From UBA4246 sp045113475 (lineage in GTDB: Bacteria > Bacillota > Clostridia > Christensenellales > Aristaeellaceae), in NCBI GenBank assembly GCA_045113475.1, contig JBGUIY010000255.1, positions 1 to 15,400 on the forward strand: DNA of 15,400 nt. The letters are read 5' to 3'. Numbering within the stretch: position 1 is the first letter of the stretch; each line of letters begins with the position of its first letter. The translations under genes were made by a program, and so were the position numbers. Shown piece after piece: positions 1 to 6,959 of the stretch. The notes beneath the pieces are model-generated. The model ran no database searches. It had not been told where the DNA came from and saw only the letters and a program-made list of their open reading frames with translations.

Positions 1-41
1 ATCTCTGGCAACCTTTGTTGGTCACCAGAGATTTCTTGTTC
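1..41 (+). terminator. Probable terminator of a gene upstream of the window
   Basis: Positions 1-8 (ATCTCTGG) pair perfectly with 25-32 (CCAGAGAT). Inside the loop, CAAC at 9-12 can pair with GTTG at 17-20. A T-rich run follows (33-41), with more T at 49-56. The stem begins at the window edge and may extend further left. It would end transcription of a gene that is not visible here, so that araB starts from its own promoter. Confidence 0.5.
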
Positions 42-130
42 ACGTCTTGTTTTTTATTTCACTGTCCACTTGACGGGAAGCGGTTCAATGCGCAGCAGCC
101 CTTTTTTCCGTTGGAAAAGCAAAAAACGAA

Positions 131-159
131 TTGACACTTCAGTCCAACTCATATAGAAT
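131..159 (+). promoter_or_regulatory. Sigma-A-type promoter of the araB transcript
   Basis: TTGACA at 131-136 is a perfect -35 hexamer. After a 17-nt spacer, TAGAAT at 154-159 matches the -10 consensus at five of six positions. Transcription would start near 166, about 45 nt upstream of the araB start codon. I saw no clear long palindrome next to it. The AACGTT core found at the sugar-importer operators is absent here, so control by the neighbouring LacI protein is not evident. Confidence 0.7.
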
Positions 160-211
160 TTAACCGGATATCGTTGATGATGACAATACGTCGGATGAGG
201 TGGAGCGGCTT

Positions 212-1858
212 ATGAAAAAGTATGCCATCGGCGTCGATTTCGGTTCCCTTTCCGGGCGCGCGGTCCTGGCGGACGTGAGCGACGGGGCCGTCCTGGCGGC
301 GTCCGTCATGGAATACCCGCACGGGATCATGGAACGCAGCCTGCCCGGCGGGAAACGCCTGCCGGCGGAATGGTCCCTGCACCATCCCGCCGATTATCTG
401 GACGTCCTGGGGCACGTCGTCCCCGAAGTCCTGAAGGCCGGTCACGTGGACGCCGCGGACGTATCGTCCATCGGAATCGACTGCACCGCTTCCTCCGTGC
501 TGCCCGTCACCGGGGAAGGCGTCCCGCTGTGCTTCCTCCCCGAATTCGCGGACGAGCCGCACGCCTACATCCACCTGTGGAAGCATCACGCGGCCCAGCC
601 CCAGGCCGACCGGATGACGGAGAAAGCGGCCGAGCGGAACGAAAAATGGCTGCCTGCGTACGGCGGGAGGGTCTCCTGCGAAAGCGCGCTGCCCAAGCTG
701 TGGCAGCTGCTGGAAGAATCGCCGCGTGTCTGTGACGCGATGGCTCACTGGATCGAGGCCGTGGACTGGCTGGTATGGCAGCTGTGCGGGAACGCGGTGG
801 TCAGCAGCTGCTGTGCGGGATACAAGCATCTGTACTGCGCGCCTGACGGCTACCCGTCGCATGACTACCTCTCCAGCCTGGATCCCCGGCTGGCCCGTGT
901 CTTCCGGGACAAATGCTCCCTGCCCGTCGCGCCCGTCTTCAGCAAGGCGGGCACGCTGACGGAAGAGATGGCCCGCCGCCTCGGACTGGATCCCGGCACC
1001 GCCGTCGCCGTGGGCATGATCGACGCGCACGCCTGTGCGCCGGCTGCCGGCATCACCGGCCCGGGCGAAATGGTCATGATCCTGGGCACCTCCGCGTGCA
1101 TGATGACGTGCGGGGAGGATTACCGCAGCATACCCGGGTGCTATGCGGTCAAAGACGGCATCCTGCCCGGGCTCTGGGGGTTTGAGGGCGGCCAGAACAG
1201 CGTGGGCGACCTGTTCTCCTGGATGCTGCGGGAATGCGTCCCGGAGCATACCCTGCGGGAAGCCCGGGACAGACAGCTCTCCCTCCACGAATACCTGACG
1301 GAACTGGCCTCACGGAGGAAGCCGGGAGAAAGCGGGCTGCTGGCGCTGGACTGGTTCAACGGCAACCGCAGCGTCCTGATGGACAGCGGACTGACCGGCA
1401 TGATCATGGGGCTGACCCTGAGGACACAGCCGGAAGACATCTACCGCGCGCTGGCCGAAGCGGCGGCCTACGGCGCACGGATGATCATCGACAGCTTCCG
1501 GGAGCATGGGCTGAAGGTGGACAGGCTGCTGGTCACCGGCGGGATCAGCCAGAAGAACCGGATGATGATGCAGATCTACGCCGACGTGCTGGATATGCCG
1601 GTGCGCGTCATCCCCGCGTCCCACGGGAGCGCCCTGGGCTCCGCCATCGCGGGCGCCGTCGCGGCAGGGTGCTACGCCACTGTGCAGGACGCCATCCGGC
1701 ATATGGCCCCCAAGGCCGAAAAGGTGTATCAGCCGGATCCCGGAAACCACCGGATCTACGAACGCCTGTACCGGCTGTATGCAAGGCTGTACCGCGCCTG
1801 CGGGCAGGACGGGCACAGCGTCATGAAGGACCTGCTTGCCATCAGACAGGAAGCATGA
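212..1858 (+). CDS. araB: Ribulokinase (FGGY-family pentulose kinase)
   Basis: This is a cytosolic kinase that phosphorylates L-ribulose with ATP to L-ribulose 5-phosphate in arabinose catabolism. From the ATG the protein has 548 residues, typical of AraB. The N-terminal phosphate-binding segment GVDFGSLSGR lies at residues 7-16. GMIDAHA near residue 270 carries the likely catalytic Asp, GFEGGQNSVGDLF lies near 324-336, and LVTGGISQKN is the C-terminal ATP-site motif. A GTG at 200 is in frame, but AGGTGGAG at 198-205 sits 6 nt before the ATG at 212 and decides the start. No araA or araD is nearby; alkylation-repair and hydrolase genes follow on the same strand. The SLSGR signature favours ribulokinase over xylulokinase or other FGGY kinases, so I am confident of the family and fairly confident of the substrate. 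Confidence 0.9.
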   Translation: MKKYAIGVDFGSLSGRAVLADVSDGAVLAASVMEYPHGIMERSLPGGKRLPAEWSLHHPADYLDVLGHVVPEVLKAGHVDAADVSSIGIDCTASSVLPVTGEGVPLCFLPEFADEPHAYIHLWKHHAAQPQADRMTEKAAERNEKWLPAYGGRVSCESALPKLWQLLEESPRVCDAMAHWIEAVDWLVWQLCGNAVVSSCCAGYKHLYCAPDGYPSHDYLSSLDPRLARVFRDKCSLPVAPVFSKAGTLTEEMARRLGLDPGTAVAVGMIDAHACAPAAGITGPGEMVMILGTSACMMTCGEDYRSIPGCYAVKDGILPGLWGFEGGQNSVGDLFSWMLRECVPEHTLREARDRQLSLHEYLTELASRRKPGESGLLALDWFNGNRSVLMDSGLTGMIMGLTLRTQPEDIYRALAEAAAYGARMIIDSFREHGLKVDRLLVTGGISQKNRMMMQIYADVLDMPVRVIPASHGSALGSAIAGAVAAGCYATVQDAIRHMAPKAEKVYQPDPGNHRIYERLYRLYARLYRACGQDGHSVMKDLLAIRQEA

Positions 1859-1916
1859 AAACGGAGCCGACGCGCGCATTTCCGGACGTGCAGCCGGTTC
1901 TCCGGGAGGAATCTTT

Positions 1917-2630
1917 ATGGTCATCGACGGGATCAGGGAAGAACTGTTCCGGCTTCAGGACGAAAAGTACCGGGATTTCCAGTACAGGCTGATCCCGACG
2001 GTCGATCCCGAGAACATCATCGGCGTCCGGACGCCCGCGCTGCGGGAGTACGCCAGGCAGCTGGCCAGACAGGCGGATACCGCCGTATTTCTCGACGACC
2101 TGCCGCACCGGTATTTCGACGAGAATCAGCTTCACGCGTTCATCATTTCGGAGATCCGGGATTACGGCCCCTGCATTGCGGAAGTGCAGCGCTTCCTGCC
2201 GTATGTGGACAACTGGGCGACCTGCGACCAGCTCTCCCCCAGGGCCTTCAGAAAGCACAGGACGGAACTGCTCGCCTGTGTGCGCGAATGGCTGCGTTCT
2301 CCCCATCCCTATACCGTCCGTTTCGCCATCGGGATGCTGATGCAGCACTACCTGGACGAAGCCTTTGATCCCGAATACCCGGAGCTGGTCGCCGGCGTCC
2401 GCTCGGAAGAATACTATGTCCGGATGATGGTCGCCTGGTACTTCGCCACCGCGCTGGCCAAGCAGTACGGCGCGGCGCTCCCCTATCTGGAAGAAAAGCG
2501 GCTGGCGCCCTGGACGCACAACAAGACCATCCGGAAAGCCATCGAAAGCTATCGCATCGCGCCGGAGCAAAAAGCGTATCTGCGCAGCCTGCAGATCTCC
2601 GGCACGAAGGATATGCCCTCAGACAAATGA
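1917..2630 (+). CDS. AlkD-like DNA alkylation repair protein (HEAT-repeat DNA glycosylase family)
   Basis: This 237-residue, all-helical, soluble protein resembles the AlkD/COG4912 DNA alkylation repair family. Characterised members remove alkylated purines such as 7-methylguanine or 3-methyladenine from DNA. Visible signs are the GVRTPALREYAR segment (36-47), DNWATCD (98-104), where the family has its Trp/Asp lesion-site residues, and YYVRMMVAWYFA (166-177) followed by HNKTIRKAIESYRI. An earlier in-frame ATG at 1836 would overlap araB. GGGAGGA at about 1903-1909, just before the ATG at 1917, marks the real start. It lies 58 nt after araB with no terminator between, so it is probably cotranscribed. 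A repair gene beside ribulokinase has no obvious functional link. Some subfamilies lack glycosylase activity, so activity is inferred from family only. Confidence 0.82.
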   Translation: MVIDGIREELFRLQDEKYRDFQYRLIPTVDPENIIGVRTPALREYARQLARQADTAVFLDDLPHRYFDENQLHAFIISEIRDYGPCIAEVQRFLPYVDNWATCDQLSPRAFRKHRTELLACVREWLRSPHPYTVRFAIGMLMQHYLDEAFDPEYPELVAGVRSEEYYVRMMVAWYFATALAKQYGAALPYLEEKRLAPWTHNKTIRKAIESYRIAPEQKAYLRSLQISGTKDMPSDK

Positions 2631-2659
2631 GTATGCCCCGCTGATGGAGGTGACCGCAT

Positions 2660-3343
2660 ATGGCGCTGAACCGCCTGACCGAACGGATCTGGGTTTTCCC
2701 CTATGAGGAAGATCGCGACCGCCCGAACCTCGGCTATATCCGGGGCGACCGCTGGAGCCTCGCCGTGGACGCCGGGCATTCCGCCGCCCATACCGCGGAA
2801 TTCTACCGCGCGCTGGAAGACGCCGGCCTGCCCCTGCCTGAGTTGACCGTGCTCACACACTGGCACTGGGATCATACCTTCGGCATGCACGCCGTACACG
2901 GCTTGACCCTGGCCAATGCCCGCACCGATGCATATCTGCGGGATTTCCGGGAGCGCATCGGGCGCGAAGGCCCGGCCTTTTTCCTGGCCATGCACGAGAG
3001 CGTCCGCCGGGAGTACGCGGACAGCAGGTCCGTCGTCGTCACCCCCGCGGACATGGTGTTCAGCGGCGAAATGTGTTTGGATCCCGGGGCATGCCCGGTG
3101 AGGATCTTCCAGACAGAAGCGCCGCACACGGACGATTCCACGCTGGTGTTTGCCGAGAAGGAAAAGGTCCTTTTCCTGGGCGACGCCGCGGGCGGGGTGT
3201 TCCCCACCTGGGAAAAGGACTGCGGATTGTGCAGAAAAATGGCCGAGACCGTCTCAGCCACCGGCGCGGAGATCTGTCTCGAGGGGCACTGGATCCCGCA
3301 GACCATGCAGGAGACCCTGGACGACCTGCTGGCAGACGAGTAA
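2660..3343 (+). CDS. MBL-fold (metallo-beta-lactamase superfamily) metal-dependent hydrolase
   Basis: This 227-residue cytosolic protein has the metallo-beta-lactamase fold. The metal-binding HxHxDH motif is seen as HWHWDH at residues 67-72. Further likely ligands are His156 (in EAPHTDD), Asp175 (in LFLGDAAGG) and His210 (in EGHWIP), giving a complete two-metal site. There is no signal peptide, so it is unlikely to be an antibiotic-degrading beta-lactamase. Glyoxalase II-like thioester hydrolases and other small-molecule hydrolases share this architecture, and the substrate cannot be read from the sequence. GGAGGTGA sits upstream of the ATG. The gene starts 29 nt after the alkylation-repair gene and is probably the last of the araB transcript. 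Confidence 0.85.
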   Translation: MALNRLTERIWVFPYEEDRDRPNLGYIRGDRWSLAVDAGHSAAHTAEFYRALEDAGLPLPELTVLTHWHWDHTFGMHAVHGLTLANARTDAYLRDFRERIGREGPAFFLAMHESVRREYADSRSVVVTPADMVFSGEMCLDPGACPVRIFQTEAPHTDDSTLVFAEKEKVLFLGDAAGGVFPTWEKDCGLCRKMAETVSATGAEICLEGHWIPQTMQETLDDLLADE

Positions 3344-3349
3344 CAGAAT

Positions 3350-3400
3350 GCGGCCGGGCAGGATCAGCGCACTGCGCCGTGTGAAGCAGAGCCCGGCCGC
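3350..3400. terminator. Hairpin between convergent genes, possible weak bidirectional terminator
   Basis: GCGGCCGGGC at 3350-3359 is the perfect reverse complement of GCCCGGCCGC at 3391-3400, with a 31-nt loop. It begins 7 nt after the hydrolase stop codon and lies about 36 nt from the stop codon of the convergent lacI-family gene. No clear T run follows on either strand, so efficient intrinsic termination is uncertain. Its placement between two convergent stop codons is the main argument for that role. Confidence 0.45.
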
Positions 3401-3436
3401 CTCTTCAGGTGTGTCCCGTTATCGTTTATTAGGAAC

Positions 3437-4462
3437 TCATGACCTCGCATCCGCCGGCGCGGCAGTCGTACCCTCGTCGAACAGCCTGACCGGCAGTACC
3501 GTAACCTGCGGCGGGAGACTGCGGTCCGCGATCCGTTTCAACAGCAGGCGGACACCGTGAACCGCCACGCACTCGCCATCGGCATAAATACTCGTCAGCC
3601 TGGGCAGATAGGGGATCTCACCCCGCAGATGGTCAAAGCTGACGATAGACACGTCCCGGGGTACCGTGACGTTTTTTTCTTGCAGTGCAAGCATCACAGG
3701 ATAGGAAACCTCGTCCCTGAAGGAAACGATGGCCGTATAATCGAGCGGGAACAGCAAATCTCCAAGCTTGCCTTCAGCCAGCGCTGCTTCCACCATTTCG
3801 CCGGGGATGATACGAATGCCGTCTTCAGAAACATGATGGTCGCGCATTGCCTGCCGGAACCCTTCCAGACGGTCGATTTGGGAGCTGGACTTGTTGACGC
3901 CGGAAAGAAACAGATAGCGCCGATGACCCAGCTGAGCCAAATGGCTTCCCGCCAGATACCCGCCCTGAACATCGTCGCATCGCGCGCAGTCGGTGGTTTT
4001 CCCCTCGATCCAGCGGTCCAGCAGCACGAAAGGCACGTGGTTGTTTTCCATATATTCAATATGGCCGGCGTTGTTATGGTACGGGAAATACAGTATCCCC
4101 TCCACCGCCTGTGAAATCGCCGAATGGATCAGCTGCTCGCCGAGCTTTTCGTCCAGCTGCATGCAAAGCACCATCATGTTGTATCCCGCTCTCCTCAGCT
4201 CCACGTCCATTTTGCTGAGCATGTTGCAGAAGTGCAGGTTGTGAATATCGTTGACGATCACGGCAATATTTCCGCTCTTTCCGGAGCGCAGCGTGGACGC
4301 CAGGGAATTGCGGATATAGCCCAAGCTGAGCGCAGCCTCCCGGATCTTCGCCCTGGTCGCTTCCGGCAGGTGCGGGTCATCGCGCAGTGCTCTGGACACC
4401 GTGTTCACAGTGTAATGGCACGCCTCGGCGACGTCTTTCAGAGTTTTACGGGAAACGTTCAT
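3437..4462 (-). CDS. LacI-family transcriptional regulator of the adjacent sugar importer
   Basis: This DNA-binding repressor has 341 residues, the usual LacI-family length. The N-terminal helix-turn-helix spans about residues 7-28 (TLKDVAEACHYTVNTVSRAL). A hinge follows (LGYIRNSLASTLRSG, about 47-61), then a periplasmic-binding-protein-like effector domain from about residue 65. A longer frame starts at 4477, but the ATG at 4462 is preceded on the minus strand by GGGAGG with 7-nt spacing and fits the family start. It is divergent from the solute-binding protein gene, and two AACGTT-centred palindromes lie in the shared control region. The expected role is repression of the importer, relieved by an imported sugar or its derivative. 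Which sugar cannot be determined from this sequence. The neighbouring ribulokinase makes a pentose or arabino-oligosaccharide plausible. Confidence 0.9.
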   Translation of the reverse strand: MNVSRKTLKDVAEACHYTVNTVSRALRDDPHLPEATRAKIREAALSLGYIRNSLASTLRSGKSGNIAVIVNDIHNLHFCNMLSKMDVELRRAGYNMMVLCMQLDEKLGEQLIHSAISQAVEGILYFPYHNNAGHIEYMENNHVPFVLLDRWIEGKTTDCARCDDVQGGYLAGSHLAQLGHRRYLFLSGVNKSSSQIDRLEGFRQAMRDHHVSEDGIRIIPGEMVEAALAEGKLGDLLFPLDYTAIVSFRDEVSYPVMLALQEKNVTVPRDVSIVSFDHLRGEIPYLPRLTSIYADGECVAVHGVRLLLKRIADRSLPPQVTVLPVRLFDEGTTAAPADARS

Positions 4463-4491
4463 GCGGGTTCCTCCCACGAATAAATTGGTTT

Positions 4492-4521
4492 ATTATAACA
4501 CAGACCGGAATTGAATTTCAA
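4492..4521 (-). promoter_or_regulatory. Promoter of the lacI-family gene
   Basis: On the minus strand a perfect TATAAT (-10) occupies 4497-4492. TTGAAA (-35) occupies 4521-4516 with an 18-nt spacer. The start codon is at 4462, leaving a leader of roughly 20 nt. The octamer AAACCAAT follows the -10 immediately (4491-4484, minus strand). The same octamer occurs in the opposing promoter at 4571-4578. Confidence 0.65.
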
Positions 4522-4565
4522 TTTCAAACATGCAGAAAAATCGCTGTGTTTTTTCCAAAAAATAC

Positions 4566-4594
4566 TTGACAAACCAATGGATTAACGTTAACAT
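4566..4594 (+). promoter_or_regulatory. Promoter of the sugar ABC importer operon
   Basis: A perfect -35 TTGACA lies at 4566-4571. After 17 nt, TAACAT at 4589-4594 is a weaker -10 (four of six matches). The first operator candidate covers the spacer end and the -10 element. Transcription would begin near 4601, about 60 nt before the start codon of the solute-binding protein. A weak -10 embedded in an operator suits a repressible promoter. Confidence 0.65.
4579..4594 (+). promoter_or_regulatory. Operator candidate 1 (LacI-family)
   Basis: TTAACGTTAA at 4582-4591 is a perfect 10-bp palindrome with a central CG, the usual layout of LacI-family operators. It overlaps the -10 region of the importer promoter, so binding would block RNA polymerase. 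The wider GGATTAACGTTA (4579-4590) recurs on the opposite strand in operator candidate 2. Confidence 0.6.
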
Positions 4595-4606
4595 AAAGGT
4601 AACCGT

Positions 4607-4625
4607 CCGGATAACGTTAATCCGG
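4607..4625 (+). promoter_or_regulatory. Operator candidate 2 (LacI-family)
   Basis: TAACGTTA at 4612-4619 is a perfect 8-bp palindrome. It lies inside an inverted repeat, CCGGAT at 4607-4612 with ATCCGG at 4620-4625. On the minus strand it reads GGATTAACGTTA, identical over 12 nt to candidate 1. The two CG centres are 29 bp apart. It lies just downstream of the predicted transcription start, a position where a repressor also acts. Confidence 0.55.
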
Positions 4626-4661
4626 CAAACCGTTTCGACAAATTTAAAAGGAGGAACCATC

Positions 4662-5936
4662 ATGAAGAAACTGCTGGCTGTTCTGCTCGTGATGATGCTG
4701 GCGCTGGGCATGTGCTCTGTGCTGGCGGAAGATGAACCCATCAAACTGACCTTCTGGACCTTCCAGGAACTGCACACCGAACTCTACAAGACCATGGAAG
4801 CCAAATGGAATGCCGAAGCCGACAAACCCAAGATCCAGATCGACTATCAGGTATTCCCCTATGAAGACATGCACAACAAGCTGACCATCGCCCTGCAGAG
4901 CGGTGAAGGCGCTCCCGACCTGGTGGATATCGAAATCAACATGTTCGCCAACTATCTGAAGGGCGATATCAGCCTGGCCCCGATGAATGAATATGTCGAG
5001 CCCATCGAAGACCACCTGGTCATGAGCCGCCTGAACAACTATGCCAAGGATGGCAAGTTCTACGGCATCGACCACCATATCGGCGCGACCGTGATGTTCT
5101 ACAACACTTCCATCCTGGAGGCTGCCGGCATTGACTATACCGCCATCAAGACCTGGGATGATTTCCATGAGGCCGGCAAAGTCGTTCTGGAAAAGACCGG
5201 CAAGCCCATGATCGTCTGGGAGTCTGCCGACTGCTGGAGCGTATACCCGATGGTCAACCAGCACGGCGGCGACTGGCTCACCCCCGACGGCAAGGTCCGC
5301 ATGGACGAGCCCGTGGTCATCAACACCCTGAAATTCATGAAGTCAATGCTGGATGACGGCTCTGCGATCCCCTGCCCCGGCGGCTGGACGCATACTGAAG
5401 AGTACTGGGGCTGGATGAATGGCGGCAACTGCGCTGCTGTCTGCATGCCGTTCTGGTATCTTGACCGCTTCACCAACTACATGCCTGACCTGAAGGGCCA
5501 GATGAAGGTTGCCGCGATGCCCCTGTGGGCGGACGGCGGCCACAAGTCCGCGCAGATGGGCGGCACCGGTACCGCTGTGGTCGCTTCCAGCGCCAACGTG
5601 GATGTCGCCAAGGAATTCCTGGCCTATGCCTGCCTGTCCTTCGACGGCTGCGTCACCACCTGGAAGATCTGCGGCTTCGACCCGATCCTGAAAGATGTAT
5701 ACGGCTCTGAGGAAATGAAAGAAACCAACAAGTTCTTCGAATACTACGATCAAGATATCTTCGCCACGCTGTCCGAAGTGCTGGACGACATTCCTGACAC
5801 CTGCATCTCTGAGTACTTCCCGACCGCGACCGATATCGTAAAGACCCAGATGGCATACCGCCTGGTCGAACTGCGTGAAGATCCTGAGCAGATCGCCAAA
5901 GACTGCGCTGAAGAACTCCGCGGTCTGATCGACTGA
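4662..5936 (+). CDS. Extracellular sugar-binding protein of a CUT1-type ABC importer
   Basis: This 424-residue family 1 solute-binding protein (COG1653 type) captures a carbohydrate outside the membrane and delivers it to the two permeases encoded downstream. Residues 1-22 form a signal peptide (MKK, a hydrophobic core, then SVLA before ED). The mature start IKLTFWTF is typical, as are the GEGAPDLVDIE segment and the late aromatic and acidic residues. The only Cys in the signal region (Cys18) is preceded by L-G-M, which fits a lipobox poorly, so signal peptidase I cleavage after Ala22 is as likely. The ATG at 4662 follows AAGGAGGA. Length and neighbours resemble AraN/AraP/AraQ arabino-oligosaccharide importers, but many sugar importers share this layout, so the ligand remains open. 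Confidence 0.9.
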   Translation: MKKLLAVLLVMMLALGMCSVLAEDEPIKLTFWTFQELHTELYKTMEAKWNAEADKPKIQIDYQVFPYEDMHNKLTIALQSGEGAPDLVDIEINMFANYLKGDISLAPMNEYVEPIEDHLVMSRLNNYAKDGKFYGIDHHIGATVMFYNTSILEAAGIDYTAIKTWDDFHEAGKVVLEKTGKPMIVWESADCWSVYPMVNQHGGDWLTPDGKVRMDEPVVINTLKFMKSMLDDGSAIPCPGGWTHTEEYWGWMNGGNCAAVCMPFWYLDRFTNYMPDLKGQMKVAAMPLWADGGHKSAQMGGTGTAVVASSANVDVAKEFLAYACLSFDGCVTTWKICGFDPILKDVYGSEEMKETNKFFEYYDQDIFATLSEVLDDIPDTCISEYFPTATDIVKTQMAYRLVELREDPEQIAKDCAEELRGLID

Positions 5937-5953
5937 TCATCCTGCGAGATCCA

Positions 5954-5985
5954 GCCGGAGGGGCGTTTGCCTCTCCGGCTTCTTC
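5954..5985 (+). terminator. Intra-operon hairpin, likely leaky terminator or mRNA-stabilising element
   Basis: GCCGGAGGGGC (5954-5964) pairs with GCCTCTCCGGC (5969-5979) through 11 base pairs, one of them G-U, around a GTTT loop. The following TTCTTC is only a weak T tract. It lies between the solute-binding protein gene and the first permease gene. Such hairpins are known to keep binding protein levels above those of the membrane components, by partial termination or by protecting the upstream mRNA end. Confidence 0.6.
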
Positions 5986-6034
5986 ACTCAAACCGCTTAC
6001 CCGCCCTGATTAATCCAGATTGGAGACCGGGAAA

Positions 6035-6958
6035 ATGCAGAACATCTCCGAAAAACAGCCGTCCCTGCCGCGCAGCAGGAATTTTCTGACCAGTCACAAG
6101 GTCGTTCCTTATGTGTTTGTCGCGCCTTTCATCATATTTTTCCTGCTCGTATACCTTTATCCGCTGATTATGACGATCATCATGAGCTTTCAGAAGATCG
6201 ACGGCCCGAACCACCATGAGTTTATCGGGATCAAGAACTATCTGAAGCTGGATACGCGCGACTTCCGGATGGCGCTGGAAACCTCCGGCCGATATGCTCT
6301 CTGGGACGTTATCATTCTGACGATCATCCCGCTGCTGGTCGCCTGCATTCTGCATTCCGGACTGGCCAAGGGCAGCGCTTTCTTCAAGTCCTTGTTCTTC
6401 ATCCCCTCCCTGACCTCAATCATCGTCGCCGGCATCGTCTTCAGGCTGGCATTCGGCACACTTGAAACAGCCACCGTCAACCGCATGATGACCGCCCTCG
6501 GACTGCAGCCCGTGAAATGGCTCAGCTACGCCGGGCCGGGCAACTTTGTGCTGATTCTGCTGACCCTGTGGCGCTGGAACGGCGTGAACATCGTATACTA
6601 CCTGTCTGGCTTGCAGGCCATCCCCGCGGACTATTACGAAGCCGCGCAGATCGATGGCGCCAATGCCGTTCAGAAGTTCCTCCATGTGACCCTGCCGGGC
6701 ATCAGGCCGGTGCTGATTTACGTCATCACCATCACCGTGCTGGGCGGTTTCAGCATGTTCACTGAGTCCGTTGCCCTCTGGCAGCAGAACAACGCGGGCG
6801 GCGTAGGCCGCACGATCGTGGGTTATATGTATCTGGTAGGCTTCAAGAAAAACAATCTTGGCCTTGCATCCGCCGTCGGCCTGGTCCTGCTGGTGCTCGT
6901 GGTCGTCGTGAACCTGATCCAGCTGGTCCTGATGGGCTTCTTCAAGAAGGAGGATTGA
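6035..6958 (+). CDS. Sugar ABC importer permease, MalF/UgpA type
   Basis: This 307-residue inner-membrane permease is half of the transmembrane channel of the sugar importer. Hydrophobic segments begin at about residues 23-50 and recur at about 90-108, 117-140, 170-190, 224-245 and 276-300, giving about six helices. The cytoplasmic EAA loop that contacts the ATPase is clear at residues 202-221 (EAAQIDGANAVQKFLHVTLP). An in-frame TTG lies at 6020, but GGAG at 6022-6025 precedes the ATG at 6035 by 9 nt, so I prefer that start. It lies downstream of the hairpin after the binding-protein gene, and 1 nt separates its stop codon from the next permease start. Its length matches AraP/MalF-like partners that lack an extra periplasmic domain. 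Confidence 0.92.
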   Translation: MQNISEKQPSLPRSRNFLTSHKVVPYVFVAPFIIFFLLVYLYPLIMTIIMSFQKIDGPNHHEFIGIKNYLKLDTRDFRMALETSGRYALWDVIILTIIPLLVACILHSGLAKGSAFFKSLFFIPSLTSIIVAGIVFRLAFGTLETATVNRMMTALGLQPVKWLSYAGPGNFVLILLTLWRWNGVNIVYYLSGLQAIPADYYEAAQIDGANAVQKFLHVTLPGIRPVLIYVITITVLGGFSMFTESVALWQQNNAGGVGRTIVGYMYLVGFKKNNLGLASAVGLVLLVLVVVVNLIQLVLMGFFKKED

Positions 6959-6959
6959 C

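Noticed and set aside
200..211. GTG start four codons upstream for ribulokinase
   Set aside because: The AGGTGGAG ribosome site overlaps this codon and is correctly spaced for the ATG at 212.
2660..3343. Beta-lactamase resistance gene
   Set aside because: No signal peptide and no B1-B3 lactamase-specific features beyond the shared metal site. A general MBL-fold hydrolase is the safer call.
4579..4625. Catabolite-responsive (cre) element for CcpA
   Set aside because: Only half of the consensus fits at either AACGTT site. The left-hand TG and the AA positions are missing or incomplete.
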